From Flavobacterium ajazii (lineage in GTDB: Bacteria; Bacteroidota; Bacteroidia; Flavobacteriales; Flavobacteriaceae), in the NCBI RefSeq assembly GCF_010614725.1, contig NZ_JAAEHL010000003.1:1-64000 (forward strand): a DNA stretch of 64,000 nucleotides, given 5' to 3'. Both the position numbers and the translations under genes were made by a program. The notes beneath the pieces are model-generated. The model had not been told where the DNA came from. It ran no database searches and saw only the letters and a list, made by a program, of their open reading frames with translations. The number at the start of each line of letters is the position of its first letter. Position 1 is the first letter of the stretch. Shown piece after piece: positions 46,656-55,701 of the stretch.

Positions 46656-47355
46656 TATTATGTGGATTTAATTCATAATCAAAAGGAATTCTCTGTGAAA
46701 GATTTTCAACATACCAGTTTTCTGGATCGAAAGAGTATCTAACAAAATCATATGCTATTCTTAATGGCATTTCAATATTACTTAGGTTTTCATTTTTCGT
46801 ATTAAAACCAGATACCATACAAGTAATTCTTGCGATTTCAACTCTATCGGGATCATTATTTAATAAAGGAGCAACATAGCATTTTCCCATTTTTAAGCTT
46901 GCTTCATACTTTTTGAGTAACTTTATAACGGGCTCACCATAATGCCTTACTATTGCATATTGACCTTCTGTATCAGTTGGAAAATCTTCTGCAACTTTTA
47001 ATTTTGAAAAATCAACTTTTCTTAATTCTTCCAACTCTTCTTTAAAATCATCCTCAACTTCACCATCGTGAATATATAATAAACTGTCAAGAGGATATTT
47101 TGGTGGTTGAAGCACTACAATAGTATCCGGAGGATTTTTAACGAATTGTTTATCATACTCTTTTGTTATAAGTTGGTTATTATTTCTTTCCTCAGTAGTA
47201 AATTTATAAACAATGTATTCTCGCCAAAGATCGTGTATGTGCCCTGGAACATGTTTAAATCCTACCCAATGCATAAAAAGAAGTATTGCAAATCCTAAAA
47301 AGGAAATTGTAATAATCTTTTTTTTATGATTTCTAAAAAAACTCTTTTTTTTCAT
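46642..47355 (-). CDS. Membrane-anchored protein with VPGH motif, effector-island member
   Basis: 237 residues. Basic start (MKKKSFFRNHKKK), one membrane helix (about 14-30, ITISFLGFAILLFMHWVG), then FKHVPGHIHDLWREYIVYKF as in the protein at 44518-45219. The C-terminal ~150 residues differ from that paralogue and include a helical stretch (EEELEELRKVDFSKLKVAED appears as a related segment) and a mixed alpha/beta domain (QYAIVRHYGEPVIKLLKKYE, GKCYVAPLLNND). It is 3 bp after the last full lipoprotein and overlaps the next gene by 14 bp. So the shared anchor carries two different tails, as expected for membrane-tethered immunity or accessory proteins; this is inference. Confidence 0.7.
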   Translation of the reverse strand: MKKKSFFRNHKKKIITISFLGFAILLFMHWVGFKHVPGHIHDLWREYIVYKFTTEERNNNQLITKEYDKQFVKNPPDTIVVLQPPKYPLDSLLYIHDGEVEDDFKEELEELRKVDFSKLKVAEDFPTDTEGQYAIVRHYGEPVIKLLKKYEASLKMGKCYVAPLLNNDPDRVEIARITCMVSGFNTKNENLSNIEMPLRIAYDFVRYSFDPENWYVENLSQRIPFDYELNPHNNDVD

Positions 47356-47358
47356 AGA

Positions 47359-48342
47359 CTACCTTATCATTACTAATTCATCTTCACCCTCTGGAATGTA
47401 TAAGTAAAACTTAAAAAAATCAAGCATTTCACCATCACCTTCATCAAATATTGCCCATAAAGCTGATTCTCCTCTAAAGTTATTATCTAAACTGTTAAGT
47501 TCTAAACAAACAATTTTCCCATTTCCATAGAATTTAAGTTTATAATTTTCTAAGGGCTGCATTTGATAATTTGGAATAGTAAAAGGATCTAAATACAAGT
47601 CTAAAATCTCTCGTAATTCTTTCTCATTAAAAAACAGACTTTGACGAGTTTCTTTTTCTTTTAAATCTAAGTATGAAAAATATTCTTCCTTTTTTTTCTC
47701 TTTTAGTAATGTTAACTGATTTTTATAAAAATCAACTACTTTATTTTCCAGTTTTTCAGGGTTCCATTTTCTTAAATCCTGACCTTTCTCTAAACTATTA
47801 AACTCATAAGGTACTTTTGCTTCAAAAGTAAAACTGGCTTCATAATAGGTTTTTCCTATGCCTATAAATTCTTTCTCCCCATATACATTATTATTTGGAA
47901 CCGTTGGTGTAACATAATTCACAATTTTTTTTTCTGCTTGATCTCGCTTAGCATTATCATATTCTGATATTTCGATTTTCATTTCTGTATCATAAACAAA
48001 CTTTGAAAGATCTCTCTCCCCAATTTTACCTGCTGGATACAATCTAAAAGTTACTTTTTGAATACCACTCTTAAATATATAGTGATTGATATCAAATGTT
48101 CTGCCTGAAAGTTCTTTTTGAAAATTTTTATGAAGAGGAATATCATTAACCAAAATTTCTGAAAAACATGAATATTGTTCAAATGTTAGAGAATACATGG
48201 GTTCATAATCACAATGCTTAATTGTTTTTAGCATTGTTTGTATATAATTTTCGCTAGTTAAATCGCTAGTTCTAGAAGCCTTTTTTTGCGAACAAGCTCC
48301 AAAACAAACCATCAATAAAGCATATAGCAAATATTTTTTCAT
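47359..48342 (-). CDS. Tandem lipoprotein paralogue 5 (candidate immunity protein)
   Basis: 327 residues. Lipobox CFGAC with Cys17. Shared family features: LTSENYIQTMLKTIKHCDYE near the N-terminus, a Cys in YSCFSEILVND, IFKSGIQKVTFRLYPAGK, KTYYEASFTFEAKVPYEF, GQDLRKWNPEKLENKVVDFY, SYLDLKEKETRQSLFFN, and the C-terminal WAIFDEGDGEMLDFFKFYLY with an acidic tail (IPEGEDELVMIR). It is the most diverged of the five. It is the last complete copy in transcription order, 5 bp after copy 4. No named family is recognised. Location behind an effector gene and repeated copies favour immunity, unproven. Confidence 0.75.
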   Translation of the reverse strand: MKKYLLYALLMVCFGACSQKKASRTSDLTSENYIQTMLKTIKHCDYEPMYSLTFEQYSCFSEILVNDIPLHKNFQKELSGRTFDINHYIFKSGIQKVTFRLYPAGKIGERDLSKFVYDTEMKIEISEYDNAKRDQAEKKIVNYVTPTVPNNNVYGEKEFIGIGKTYYEASFTFEAKVPYEFNSLEKGQDLRKWNPEKLENKVVDFYKNQLTLLKEKKKEEYFSYLDLKEKETRQSLFFNEKELREILDLYLDPFTIPNYQMQPLENYKLKFYGNGKIVCLELNSLDNNFRGESALWAIFDEGDGEMLDFFKFYLYIPEGEDELVMIR

Positions 48343-48347
48343 TACGA

Positions 48348-49334
48348 TTATCTCAAAATTTCTAATTCGTCTTTGCCTTCTGGAATGTATAAATAGTATT
48401 TTCTAAATGCTGCCATTGTACCTCCATCTTCTTTATATTTTGCCCATAATGCTGATTCACCTCTTAACCTACTATCAAGACTAGTAAGTTCTAAACAAAC
48501 TATTCTTCCATCTCCATAAAATTTTAATTTATAATTTTCTAAAGGTTCTATTTTATAATCTTTAATAGTGAATGGCTCAAGATATTCGACTAAAGTTTCT
48601 TCTAAGTCTTTTTTAGCATAAAACAAACTTTGACTAGTTTCTTTTTCTTTTAATTCTAAGAATGAAAAATATTCGTCAGTTTTCTTTTCCTTTAGAAGTG
48701 TTAATTGGTTTTTATAAAAGTCAACCACCTTCTGTTTCAATTTTTCGGGATTCCATTTTCTTAAATCCTGACCTTTCTCCAAACTATTAAATTCGTAAGG
48801 AACTTTTGCTTCAAAAGTAAAACTGGCTTCGTAATAGGTTTTTCCTGCGGCAGCAAATATCTTTTTTGGACCGTTCTCATCAACTCCATCTACAGTAGGA
48901 GTTAAATAAGATGCCATTTCTTTACCTTTCTTATCTCTATTGATATTATCTGATTCACTTATACTAATCTTCATATCAGTATCTTCTCTTAATATATGAT
49001 AATCAAAGTCTTTACCTTTAATTGCCGGGTATAATCGAAAAGTTACTTTTTGTAAGCCACTCTTAAAAATATAATCGTTAATCTTTATTGTTCCGCCATC
49101 TACAAGTTCTGTGAAATTCTTGTTTATCGGAATATCATTGACTAAAATTTCAGAATAACAAATATTTTGACCGTATCTCAAATAGTATACAGGTTCATAA
49201 TCATAATGCTTAATGGTTTTAAGCATTGTTTCTACATAATTTTCGCTAGTCAAATTACTAACTCTAGGTTTACTTTTTTGAGAACAAGCACCAAAACAAA
49301 CCATTAATAAAGTAAACAGTAAATTCTTCTTCAT
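48348..49334 (-). CDS. Tandem lipoprotein paralogue 4 (candidate immunity protein)
   Basis: 328 residues from ATG 49334; a TTG three bases upstream is unlikely. Lipobox CFGAC. Same layout as its neighbours with local change: the middle reads TPTVDGVDENGPKKIFAAAG where copies 1-3 read TPTITKTDQYGNPVTQFIAT or close to it, and the C-terminus WAKYKEDGGTMAAFRKYYLY is less acidic. Its start is reached from the previous stop through the short A/T spacer AAAATTTATC shared by several junctions of the array, so the copies appear to have arisen by tandem duplication with the junction included. Confidence 0.75.
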   Translation of the reverse strand: MKKNLLFTLLMVCFGACSQKSKPRVSNLTSENYVETMLKTIKHYDYEPVYYLRYGQNICYSEILVNDIPINKNFTELVDGGTIKINDYIFKSGLQKVTFRLYPAIKGKDFDYHILREDTDMKISISESDNINRDKKGKEMASYLTPTVDGVDENGPKKIFAAAGKTYYEASFTFEAKVPYEFNSLEKGQDLRKWNPEKLKQKVVDFYKNQLTLLKEKKTDEYFSFLELKEKETSQSLFYAKKDLEETLVEYLEPFTIKDYKIEPLENYKLKFYGDGRIVCLELTSLDSRLRGESALWAKYKEDGGTMAAFRKYYLYIPEGKDELEILR

Positions 49335-49340
49335 CAAAAT

Positions 49341-50330
49341 TTATCTTATCATTACTAATTCCTCTTCACCTTCTGGAATGTAAAGGTAAAATTTAAAAAA
49401 ATCTAACATCATCTCATCTCCTTCACCAAACTTTGCCCACAATGCTGACTTACCTCTCATTTTAGATTCTTGACTTGTAAGTTCTAAACAAACAATTCTC
49501 CCATCTCCATAAAATTTAAGTTTATAATTTTCTAATGGCTGCATTTGATGATTTGGAATGGTAAAAGGATCTAAATACAAGTCTAAAATCCCCTGTAACT
49601 CTCTTTTATTAAAAAATAAACTCTGACGCGTTTCCTTTTCTTTTAAATCTAAATACGAAAAATATTCTTCCTTTTTTTTCGCTTTTAGCAGTGTCAACTG
49701 GTTTTTATAAAAATCAACGACTTTTTGTTCCAGTTTTTCTTTATTCCATTCTCTTAAATCCTGTCCATTATCAAGACTGGGAAATTCATAAGGTACTTTT
49801 GCTTCAAAAGTAAAACTGGCTTCGTAATAGGTTTTTCCTGTTGCTATAAATTGAGTTACAGGATTACCATACTGGTCTGTTTTAGTTATTGTGGGTGTTA
49901 AATAAGAAGCCATCTCTTTTCCTTTATTATTTCTTTTAGCGTTGTCTGATTCTGTAATAACAATTTTCATATCTGTTTCTTCATTTAATGTATGATAATC
50001 AAAATCTTTCCCTTTAACAGCGGGGTACAATCGAAAAGTTATTTTTTGAATACCACTCTTGAAAATATAATTATTAATACTAATTGTTCGGCCACTTCCA
50101 AGTTCTTTATAGTTTTTATTTAGGGGTATATCATTTACTAAAATTTCCGAATAACAGATATTTTGAGAGTATTTTAAATAATACATGGGTTCATAATCAT
50201 AATGCTTAATGGTTTTAAGCATAGTTTCTACATAATTTTCGCTAGTCAAATTACTAACTCTAGGTTTACTTTTTTGAGAACAAGCACCAAGACAAATCAA
50301 CAATAAAAAACACAAGAAATACCTCTTCAT
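49341..50330 (-). CDS. Tandem lipoprotein paralogue 3 (candidate immunity protein)
   Basis: 329 residues from ATG 50330. Lipobox CLGAC. N-terminal region SQKSKPRVSNLTSENYVETM is identical to that of copy 4, whereas its middle (TITKTDQYGNPVTQFIATGK) is identical to that of copy 1. The end (FGEGDEMMLDFFKFYLYIPE) resembles copy 5. This mosaic of matches to different neighbours suggests gene conversion or unequal crossing-over inside the array. Predicted periplasmic or outer-membrane lipoprotein; no enzyme motif seen. Confidence 0.75.
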   Translation of the reverse strand: MKRYFLCFLLLICLGACSQKSKPRVSNLTSENYVETMLKTIKHYDYEPMYYLKYSQNICYSEILVNDIPLNKNYKELGSGRTISINNYIFKSGIQKITFRLYPAVKGKDFDYHTLNEETDMKIVITESDNAKRNNKGKEMASYLTPTITKTDQYGNPVTQFIATGKTYYEASFTFEAKVPYEFPSLDNGQDLREWNKEKLEQKVVDFYKNQLTLLKAKKKEEYFSYLDLKEKETRQSLFFNKRELQGILDLYLDPFTIPNHQMQPLENYKLKFYGDGRIVCLELTSQESKMRGKSALWAKFGEGDEMMLDFFKFYLYIPEGEEELVMIR

Positions 50331-50336
50331 CAAAAT

Positions 50337-51326
50337 TTATCTTAAAATTACGAGTTCGTCTTCACCTTCTGGAATGTATAGATAGTATTGTAAAAAATCT
50401 GCCATCATACCATCTCCTTCATCAAATTTTGCCCATAATGCTGATTTATCTTTCATCTTTGGATCACTACTTATTAATTCTAAGCAAACAATTTTACCAT
50501 CTCCGTACGATTTTAATTTATAGTTTTCTAATGGCTGAAATTCATAATTTGGAATAGTGAAAGATTCTAAATACGAATCTAAGACCTCTTGCAATTCCTT
50601 TCTGTTATAAAACAAACTTTGGCAAGTTTCTTTTTCTTTTAATTCTAAGTACGAAAAATATTCCTCTATTTTCTTCTCGTTTAGAAGCATTAATTGGTTT
50701 TTATAAAAATCAACCACTTTCTTTTGTAGTTTTTCCTGATTCCATTTTCTTAAATCCTGCCCTTTATCTAAGCTATTAAACTTGTAAGGGACTTTAGCTT
50801 CAAAAGTAAAACTAGCTTCATAATACGTTTTTCCTGTCGCTATAAATTGAGTTATAGAATTACCATACTGGTCTAATTTATTTATGGTTGGAGTTAAATA
50901 AGTGGCTATTTCTTTTCCTTTTTTATTTCTATCAATATTGTCAGATTCGCTAATAACAATTTTCATATCGGTTTCTTCATTTAACGTATGATAATCAAAA
51001 TCTTTCCCTTTAGCGGCAGGATATAATCTAAAAGTTACTTTTTGAATACCACTTTTAAAAATGTAATCATTAATGGAATTTCCGTCACCATATGCAATTT
51101 CTTTGTAATTTCTATTAACCGGTATATCATTTATTAATATTTCTGAATAGCAAATGTTTTGTTCATACGTTAAATAATATATGGGTTCATAATCGTAATG
51201 CTTAATAGTTCTAAGCATTGTTTCAACATAATTTTCATTAGTTAAATTACCAGTTCTCGATGTACTTTTCTGAGAACAAGCACCAAAACACACCAATAAT
51301 AAATTACAAAACAGATACTTCTTCAT
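50337..51326 (-). CDS. Tandem lipoprotein paralogue 2 (candidate immunity protein)
   Basis: 329 residues from ATG 51326. Lipobox CFGAC. The family features are intact: YVETMLRTIKHYDYEPIYYL, IFKSGIQKVTFRLYPAAK, KTYYEASFTFEAKVPYKF, SYLELKEKETCQSLFYN. The C-terminal stretch WAKFDEGDGMMADFLQYYLY is close to copy 1. The helical region with KVVDFYKNQLMLLNEKKIEE is the most conserved part across copies, and the segment after NDIPVN (about residue 75-90) is the most variable, which is where a specificity surface might be sought. Confidence 0.75.
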   Translation of the reverse strand: MKKYLFCNLLLVCFGACSQKSTSRTGNLTNENYVETMLRTIKHYDYEPIYYLTYEQNICYSEILINDIPVNRNYKEIAYGDGNSINDYIFKSGIQKVTFRLYPAAKGKDFDYHTLNEETDMKIVISESDNIDRNKKGKEIATYLTPTINKLDQYGNSITQFIATGKTYYEASFTFEAKVPYKFNSLDKGQDLRKWNQEKLQKKVVDFYKNQLMLLNEKKIEEYFSYLELKEKETCQSLFYNRKELQEVLDSYLESFTIPNYEFQPLENYKLKSYGDGKIVCLELISSDPKMKDKSALWAKFDEGDGMMADFLQYYLYIPEGEDELVILR

Positions 51327-51332
51327 CAAAAT

Positions 51333-52331
51333 TTATCTTAAAATTACGAGTTCGTCTTCACCTTCTGGAATATAAAGGTAGTATTGTAAAAAATCTAGCA
51401 TGATACCGTCTCCTTCATCAAATTTTGCCCACAAAGCAGATTCTCCTTTCAATTTATTATCTAAACTGTCTATTTCTAAACAAACAATTCTTCCATCCCC
51501 GTACAATTTCAATTTATAATTTTCTAATGGCTGAAATTCATAATTGGGAATAGTAAAAGATTCTAAATAAGCATCTAAAACCTCTTGTAGATCCTTTTTA
51601 TTATAAAATAAACTTTGACAAGTTTCTTTTTCTTTTAATTCTAAATAAGAAAAATATTCTTCAGTTTTTTTCTCTTTTAAAAGTCTCATTTGGTTTTTGT
51701 AAAAATCAGTAACCTTCTTTTGTAGTCTTTCAGGATTCCATTTTCTTAAATCCTGTCCCTTCTCTAAGTTCTTAAATTCGTAAGGTACTTTTGCTTCAAA
51801 AGTAAAACTGGCTTCATAATATGTTTTTCCTGTCGCTATAAATTGAGTTACAGGATTACCATACTGGTCTGTTTTAGTTATTGTAGGAGTTAAATAAGAA
51901 GCTATTTCTTTTCCTTTCTTATTTCTAATAACATTGTCAGATTCGGTAATAACAATTTTCATATTAGTTTCTTCATTTAATATGTGATAATCAAAATCTT
52001 TACCTTTGCTTGCGGGGTACAATCTAAAGGTTATTTTTTGAATACCACTCTTAAAAATATAATTATTAATTATTACTGTTCCGCCATCTCCAACTTCTGT
52101 GTAATTTTTATTTACAGGAATATCATTTATTAATATTTCTGAATAACAGGTATTTTGGACATATCGTAAATAAAATACTGGTTCATAATCGTAATGCTTA
52201 ATCGTTTTAAGCATCGTCTCTATATAATTTGTACTAGTTAAATCACTCATTTTTTTTGTTTTTGTATTGTTGTTTTCTTTACAAGATGGAAGTATAAAAA
52301 GTAATACTAAAATTAGGATTGTATTTTTCAT
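51333..52331 (-). CDS. Tandem lipoprotein paralogue 1 (candidate immunity protein)
   Basis: 332 residues. This first copy in transcription order has a different signal peptide and linker (MKNTILILVLLFILPSC, Cys17, then KENNNTKTKKMSD) from the CFGAC type of the others, yet joins the same mature sequence from LTSTNYIETMLKTIKHYDYE on. It begins 6 bp after the stop of the effector's C-terminal half, the expected place for a cognate immunity gene. As a lipoprotein it would act outside the cytoplasm, which suits an effector that attacks the envelope. This reasoning is positional. Confidence 0.78.
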   Translation of the reverse strand: MKNTILILVLLFILPSCKENNNTKTKKMSDLTSTNYIETMLKTIKHYDYEPVFYLRYVQNTCYSEILINDIPVNKNYTEVGDGGTVIINNYIFKSGIQKITFRLYPASKGKDFDYHILNEETNMKIVITESDNVIRNKKGKEIASYLTPTITKTDQYGNPVTQFIATGKTYYEASFTFEAKVPYEFKNLEKGQDLRKWNPERLQKKVTDFYKNQMRLLKEKKTEEYFSYLELKEKETCQSLFYNKKDLQEVLDAYLESFTIPNYEFQPLENYKLKLYGDGRIVCLEIDSLDNKLKGESALWAKFDEGDGIMLDFLQYYLYIPEGEDELVILR

Positions 52332-52337
52332 ATTATT

Positions 52338-53147
52338 TTATTTTTGTGGTATGGTATTAAAAAGGTAAATGGTTTTCAGCGTCTTTGTAAAGCCTTCTAA
52401 AACTGTAAAATCAATTGGTTTACCATTTTTTTTGGAGGATCCAGCAGATTTTCGTCTTTTAACTTGAACCTTAATATTACCCAAATAAGTTCCTTTCAAT
52501 CCGGAAAACTTTAGCTTCTGTGTCATAAATAATCCTCTTCCATTTACTTTGTCAAATCCATATTCGGTTATTACAAAAGCTTCACATTCCATTGTAAAAG
52601 CAATATTAGCATCAATTTTGGTTTCTAATGGAGAAAATTTGAAGAGTTCTGTATGATAATCTACTTCAAATGAAACATTGCCTTTTACTTTACTGCTATA
52701 ACTAATGATGCCTCTTTGTGGTAAATTATTAAATTTATCCTTTAATGTGTACTGCTCAGTTAGTACATTATATTGTATATTTTGTTGTATGATTATGTCT
52801 CCAGCGATAGTTAAGCTAAATTTTACATCATCTTCTCCCATTTCAGACAATATATCATTTATTGCCCCATTTGTTTCTTTCTTTTCTTCATCTGTTTCAT
52901 TTTTTGTTGCTTTAGCATGAAGGAGGCTTTTTATAGTATAATTTTTTGTAAAGTCTATACCTATAAGAGGGTCTGCCTTAATATTGGCTTCAAAGATTAA
53001 TGCCATTCTTCTGTCTGCCTGCATTTTGTAATAAATACCTGTATTTACTGCAATAGAGGGAGATATAATTTCAAGTCCAGCATTGTCTAAAGCATCTTTT
53101 ATTTTTTTTTGCTTTAGATGCAATTTTAACAATTTTGGCTTCTGCAC
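52338..53147 (-). CDS. C-terminal half of the OmpA-linked effector, out of frame with its N-terminal half
   Basis: 269 residues as read; the first ~17 residues (MQKPKLLKLHLKQKK) are probably an artefact of the shifted frame. From IKDALDNAGLEIISPSIAVN onward the sequence looks like a genuine beta-rich domain (NTGIYYKMQADRRMALIFEA, PLIGIDF, a middle with many paired strands, VNGRGLFMTQKLKFSGLKGT). The frame of 53071-55191 and this one overlap by 77 bp. Removing one A from the A9 run fuses them as SKAKKIKDALDNAGLEIISP into one protein of about 950 residues. It is thus more likely the C-terminal domain of the effector than a separate gene. Toxic activity is not recognisable from motifs. Confidence 0.7.
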   Translation of the reverse strand: MQKPKLLKLHLKQKKIKDALDNAGLEIISPSIAVNTGIYYKMQADRRMALIFEANIKADPLIGIDFTKNYTIKSLLHAKATKNETDEEKKETNGAINDILSEMGEDDVKFSLTIAGDIIIQQNIQYNVLTEQYTLKDKFNNLPQRGIISYSSKVKGNVSFEVDYHTELFKFSPLETKIDANIAFTMECEAFVITEYGFDKVNGRGLFMTQKLKFSGLKGTYLGNIKVQVKRRKSAGSSKKNGKPIDFTVLEGFTKTLKTIYLFNTIPQK

Positions 53148-55191
53148 TGCCTCCTCTGGTTACGTAGAGCATCAGTAAATCTATTACGATGCCTATTGCG
53201 ACCATTTCATAAATGATAAACGCTACAATACGTCTGGTGGTTGTATCCGATTTAATAAAGTCAAGAGCCGTACCTTTAAGACTTAACGGTTCTTCTCTTT
53301 TCTCAATATCACGATCGTATACAGCGTGTAATCCTGCATCGAAATATTTTGCCTGACTTTGCATGTATGGCAATAGAACCTCCTTTGTAAGCCAGCCTCC
53401 TGGAACAAAATTCAAAATAAAACCTATAATAGAGTTTGTAAGTTCGTTTATTTCCTGTTGAATTCCGTTCTTTAATTCTAACGTTTTTATATCGTGAAAA
53501 AAATAAGGTGCTTTGGGTTTTTCAGCTTCGCTAATATTATAATTGTACATAAAATGCCCGATCCATACAATATCAGGATAAGCATTTATGGCGAAACTAG
53601 GATACTTGGTGCCGGAATAATACGTACAGGAATGAAGATAATAACTGTAAATATTTCTATAATTTTCTCCAAAATTAAAAAAATCAGTTATTTTCGGTAC
53701 GGTAGACAGTCTGGAATTCAGTTTAACATCAATTGAATTAGGTTTGTTTTCAGTTAAATCATAAGTAACGGGTTGCTTATAACTATCAAACGATTTAATG
53801 GTATTCAGGTGTTCCTTTTTTTTATGACAGCCTATTCTAATAAATCCGTCTATATTAATTTTTAACTCTGCCGGTTTTTTATAACTTGGTACTACAACAT
53901 CGTACACAAGTGTTTGTGCGTTATTTTCGAAAATCTTAAACCGCAGAGTGGTTCTTCTGTTTTCCTGGTGCTGCGCTTCAGACAGATTAGCTCCTGAGCG
54001 AACCGGCTTTGTTTTTCCGTATCCTTTTCCGGAAATTAAATGCGAAGGAACTCCTTTTGAAATTAAATATTTAACTGCAGCATCTGCTCTTTTTGAAGAT
54101 AAATCCAGATTGTATTCCTCTGTCCCTCTACTGTCTGTATGAGCACCGAGTTCAACAGGCAGAAAAGGAGGCTGTTTTAAATAAGCAGCTACTTTATCTA
54201 AAATGGGTTTTGCATCGTTACGAATATCCCATTTATCATAATCATAGTGAATTTGCTCTACAATATTAAAATTATCCTTCGGATCCATTTTACGGATAAA
54301 TTTTCCTTCATCAAAAAGCAAGTCTTTTTCTTCCAGATAGGTTACTTCAATTTTTTTAAACTTGCAGGTCCCTGCATTTTTTTCATATGTTTTTAACTTA
54401 CCAACTTTTGCCTTGCTTAAACCAAGGTCTATTGTGGGCAAATCAAATTTATTTTCATCCTTAACCTTTAAATAACGAGCATGATAAACATCATTATTAT
54501 CGTCTTTTATATATTTATTTGTTGAAGGGTCTTTTACTTTTATATAAAATTGTTCTGGATTGTCCCTATTTGTTATCTTGCCTTGCCAGGAAAGCGAATC
54601 TTTAATGATGATATTAACTTCACCATTATTTACAGGGATTTTACTATAAACTTTTATTAACTGATCGTCATTTACACCCTCTCCTCGCTGAACTCTTCTG
54701 TATATTTCGATAATCAGATTATTTACTCCATTTAATCCTTCGGTAGTAAGATTAAGCGGTTCTCCATAAGAAAACGGATGTGTTTTTCTAACATCCTGCC
54801 CTTTGGTTTCAGTAGCCCATGCACTGAAGATTATCTTAGGCTCACACCATCCGCTAATCAGTAAACCTGCAGATTTTGAGTATGACGAATTTAGCAGACT
54901 TGTCTGGAGATAATACGTAAAAGGGCCACAAAATTTTTTAGCCAATTTGATTCCGTAAATTTCATCGCCTTTTTTTGTCAATTTCAAAACACTTTTTCTT
55001 GGAGAATAGGTTTGAAAATGCCATAAAACAGTTCCTTTTTTCTCTTCTGCAGTGGTGCCATCATGCCATTCTGCTATTTTAAAGTAAACAAACTGGTCTG
55101 CTTTAATTTTAGCTCTAGGGTTTTTAACTGAAAAGTTACCTGCTATTTCACCCTTACCAGCCCATTCGATTTTTTTAATTCCTTTTGCCAT
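53071..55191 (-). CDS. OmpA-domain effector-type protein, N-terminal part
   Basis: 706 residues as read. No signal peptide. The N-terminal ~300 residues are strand-rich (VYFKIAEWHDGTTAEEKKGT, FCGPFTYYLQTSLLNSSYS, WCEPKIIFSAWATETKGQDV), likely a carrier region. Residues about 312-410 are an OmpA/MotB peptidoglycan-binding domain (VELGAHTDSRGT, LSSKRADAAVKYLI, GYGKTKPV, ENRRTTLRF). About 410-600 is a further globular region. Near 665-690 a hydrophobic stretch (RIVAFIIYEMVAIGIVIDLL) precedes the frameshift at the A9 run. It is preceded by DUF4280 and LysM genes, the usual loading neighbours of Bacteroidota T6SS cargo. The last ~10 residues (NKRCFRQCWT) are out of frame. Confidence 0.82.
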   Translation of the reverse strand: MAKGIKKIEWAGKGEIAGNFSVKNPRAKIKADQFVYFKIAEWHDGTTAEEKKGTVLWHFQTYSPRKSVLKLTKKGDEIYGIKLAKKFCGPFTYYLQTSLLNSSYSKSAGLLISGWCEPKIIFSAWATETKGQDVRKTHPFSYGEPLNLTTEGLNGVNNLIIEIYRRVQRGEGVNDDQLIKVYSKIPVNNGEVNIIIKDSLSWQGKITNRDNPEQFYIKVKDPSTNKYIKDDNNDVYHARYLKVKDENKFDLPTIDLGLSKAKVGKLKTYEKNAGTCKFKKIEVTYLEEKDLLFDEGKFIRKMDPKDNFNIVEQIHYDYDKWDIRNDAKPILDKVAAYLKQPPFLPVELGAHTDSRGTEEYNLDLSSKRADAAVKYLISKGVPSHLISGKGYGKTKPVRSGANLSEAQHQENRRTTLRFKIFENNAQTLVYDVVVPSYKKPAELKINIDGFIRIGCHKKKEHLNTIKSFDSYKQPVTYDLTENKPNSIDVKLNSRLSTVPKITDFFNFGENYRNIYSYYLHSCTYYSGTKYPSFAINAYPDIVWIGHFMYNYNISEAEKPKAPYFFHDIKTLELKNGIQQEINELTNSIIGFILNFVPGGWLTKEVLLPYMQSQAKYFDAGLHAVYDRDIEKREEPLSLKGTALDFIKSDTTTRRIVAFIIYEMVAIGIVIDLLMLYVTRGGSAEAKIVKIASKAKKNKRCFRQCWT
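53102..53110 (-). other. A9 homopolymer at the frame break of the effector
   Basis: Nine consecutive T on the plus strand (A9 in the gene). Reading A8 joins the two long frames on either side into one. A9 tracts are known sites of indel errors, phase variation and RNA polymerase slippage. Confidence 0.8.
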
Positions 55192-55193
55192 AA

Positions 55194-55691
55194 TTATATT
55201 TGTGCTATACCAGTGAAATCAAATTTTGGTTTCGTTAAATCATTCAAACCCAATAATGGATTAATTTTATTTTGAACGTCTGGATTTGCATTTTTAAGAT
55301 TTTGTTCTGATGGTTCTGCGATTTGTCCATGATCTATTATTTCGATACAATCCGGTGTTCCCATTTTACAGGTAGCTTTACTATCTTCGAGCAGTATATT
55401 TCCGCCATTGCTTAGCGTTACCTTATCGTAAAAGTTTTTCCACTCAGAAATATCTACTTTGCATGGATTGTAACTTCCACTACCGTTTGGCTGCATTTTA
55501 CAAGTTCCAAAAGTGTTCTTCTCTAAAGTTTGTCCAATATCTTTTGTAGTGGCTGTTAACTTTTCAGAACCATCTTTATCGTTTGTATAATGTTTCGATT
55601 GTGTTTTTACTTTTAAAGCATCATTTTGTGATTCATTGCTGTACTTGCATGTACAAGTCGCACCTTGTACGACAATATGTTTTTCGCTCAT
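55194..55691 (-). CDS. DUF4280 PAAR-like protein
   Basis: 165 residues. Opens HIVVQGATCTCKYSNESQ, the Cys-rich start of DUF4280 proteins. It also has KDIGQTLEKNTFGTCKMQPN, NPCKVDISEW and ATCKMGTPDCIEIIDHGQ; paired Cys residues recur through the length and could bind metal. DUF4280 proteins are PAAR-like tips of type VI or related contractile injection systems and lie beside cargo genes. It ends 3 bp before the OmpA-type effector and follows the LysM protein by 11 bp, a LysM-tip-effector order. The structural T6SS genes are not in this window. Confidence 0.88.
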   Translation of the reverse strand: MSEKHIVVQGATCTCKYSNESQNDALKVKTQSKHYTNDKDGSEKLTATTKDIGQTLEKNTFGTCKMQPNGSGSYNPCKVDISEWKNFYDKVTLSNGGNILLEDSKATCKMGTPDCIEIIDHGQIAEPSEQNLKNANPDVQNKINPLLGLNDLTKPKFDFTGIAQI

Positions 55692-55701
55692 AATATTTAA
55701 T

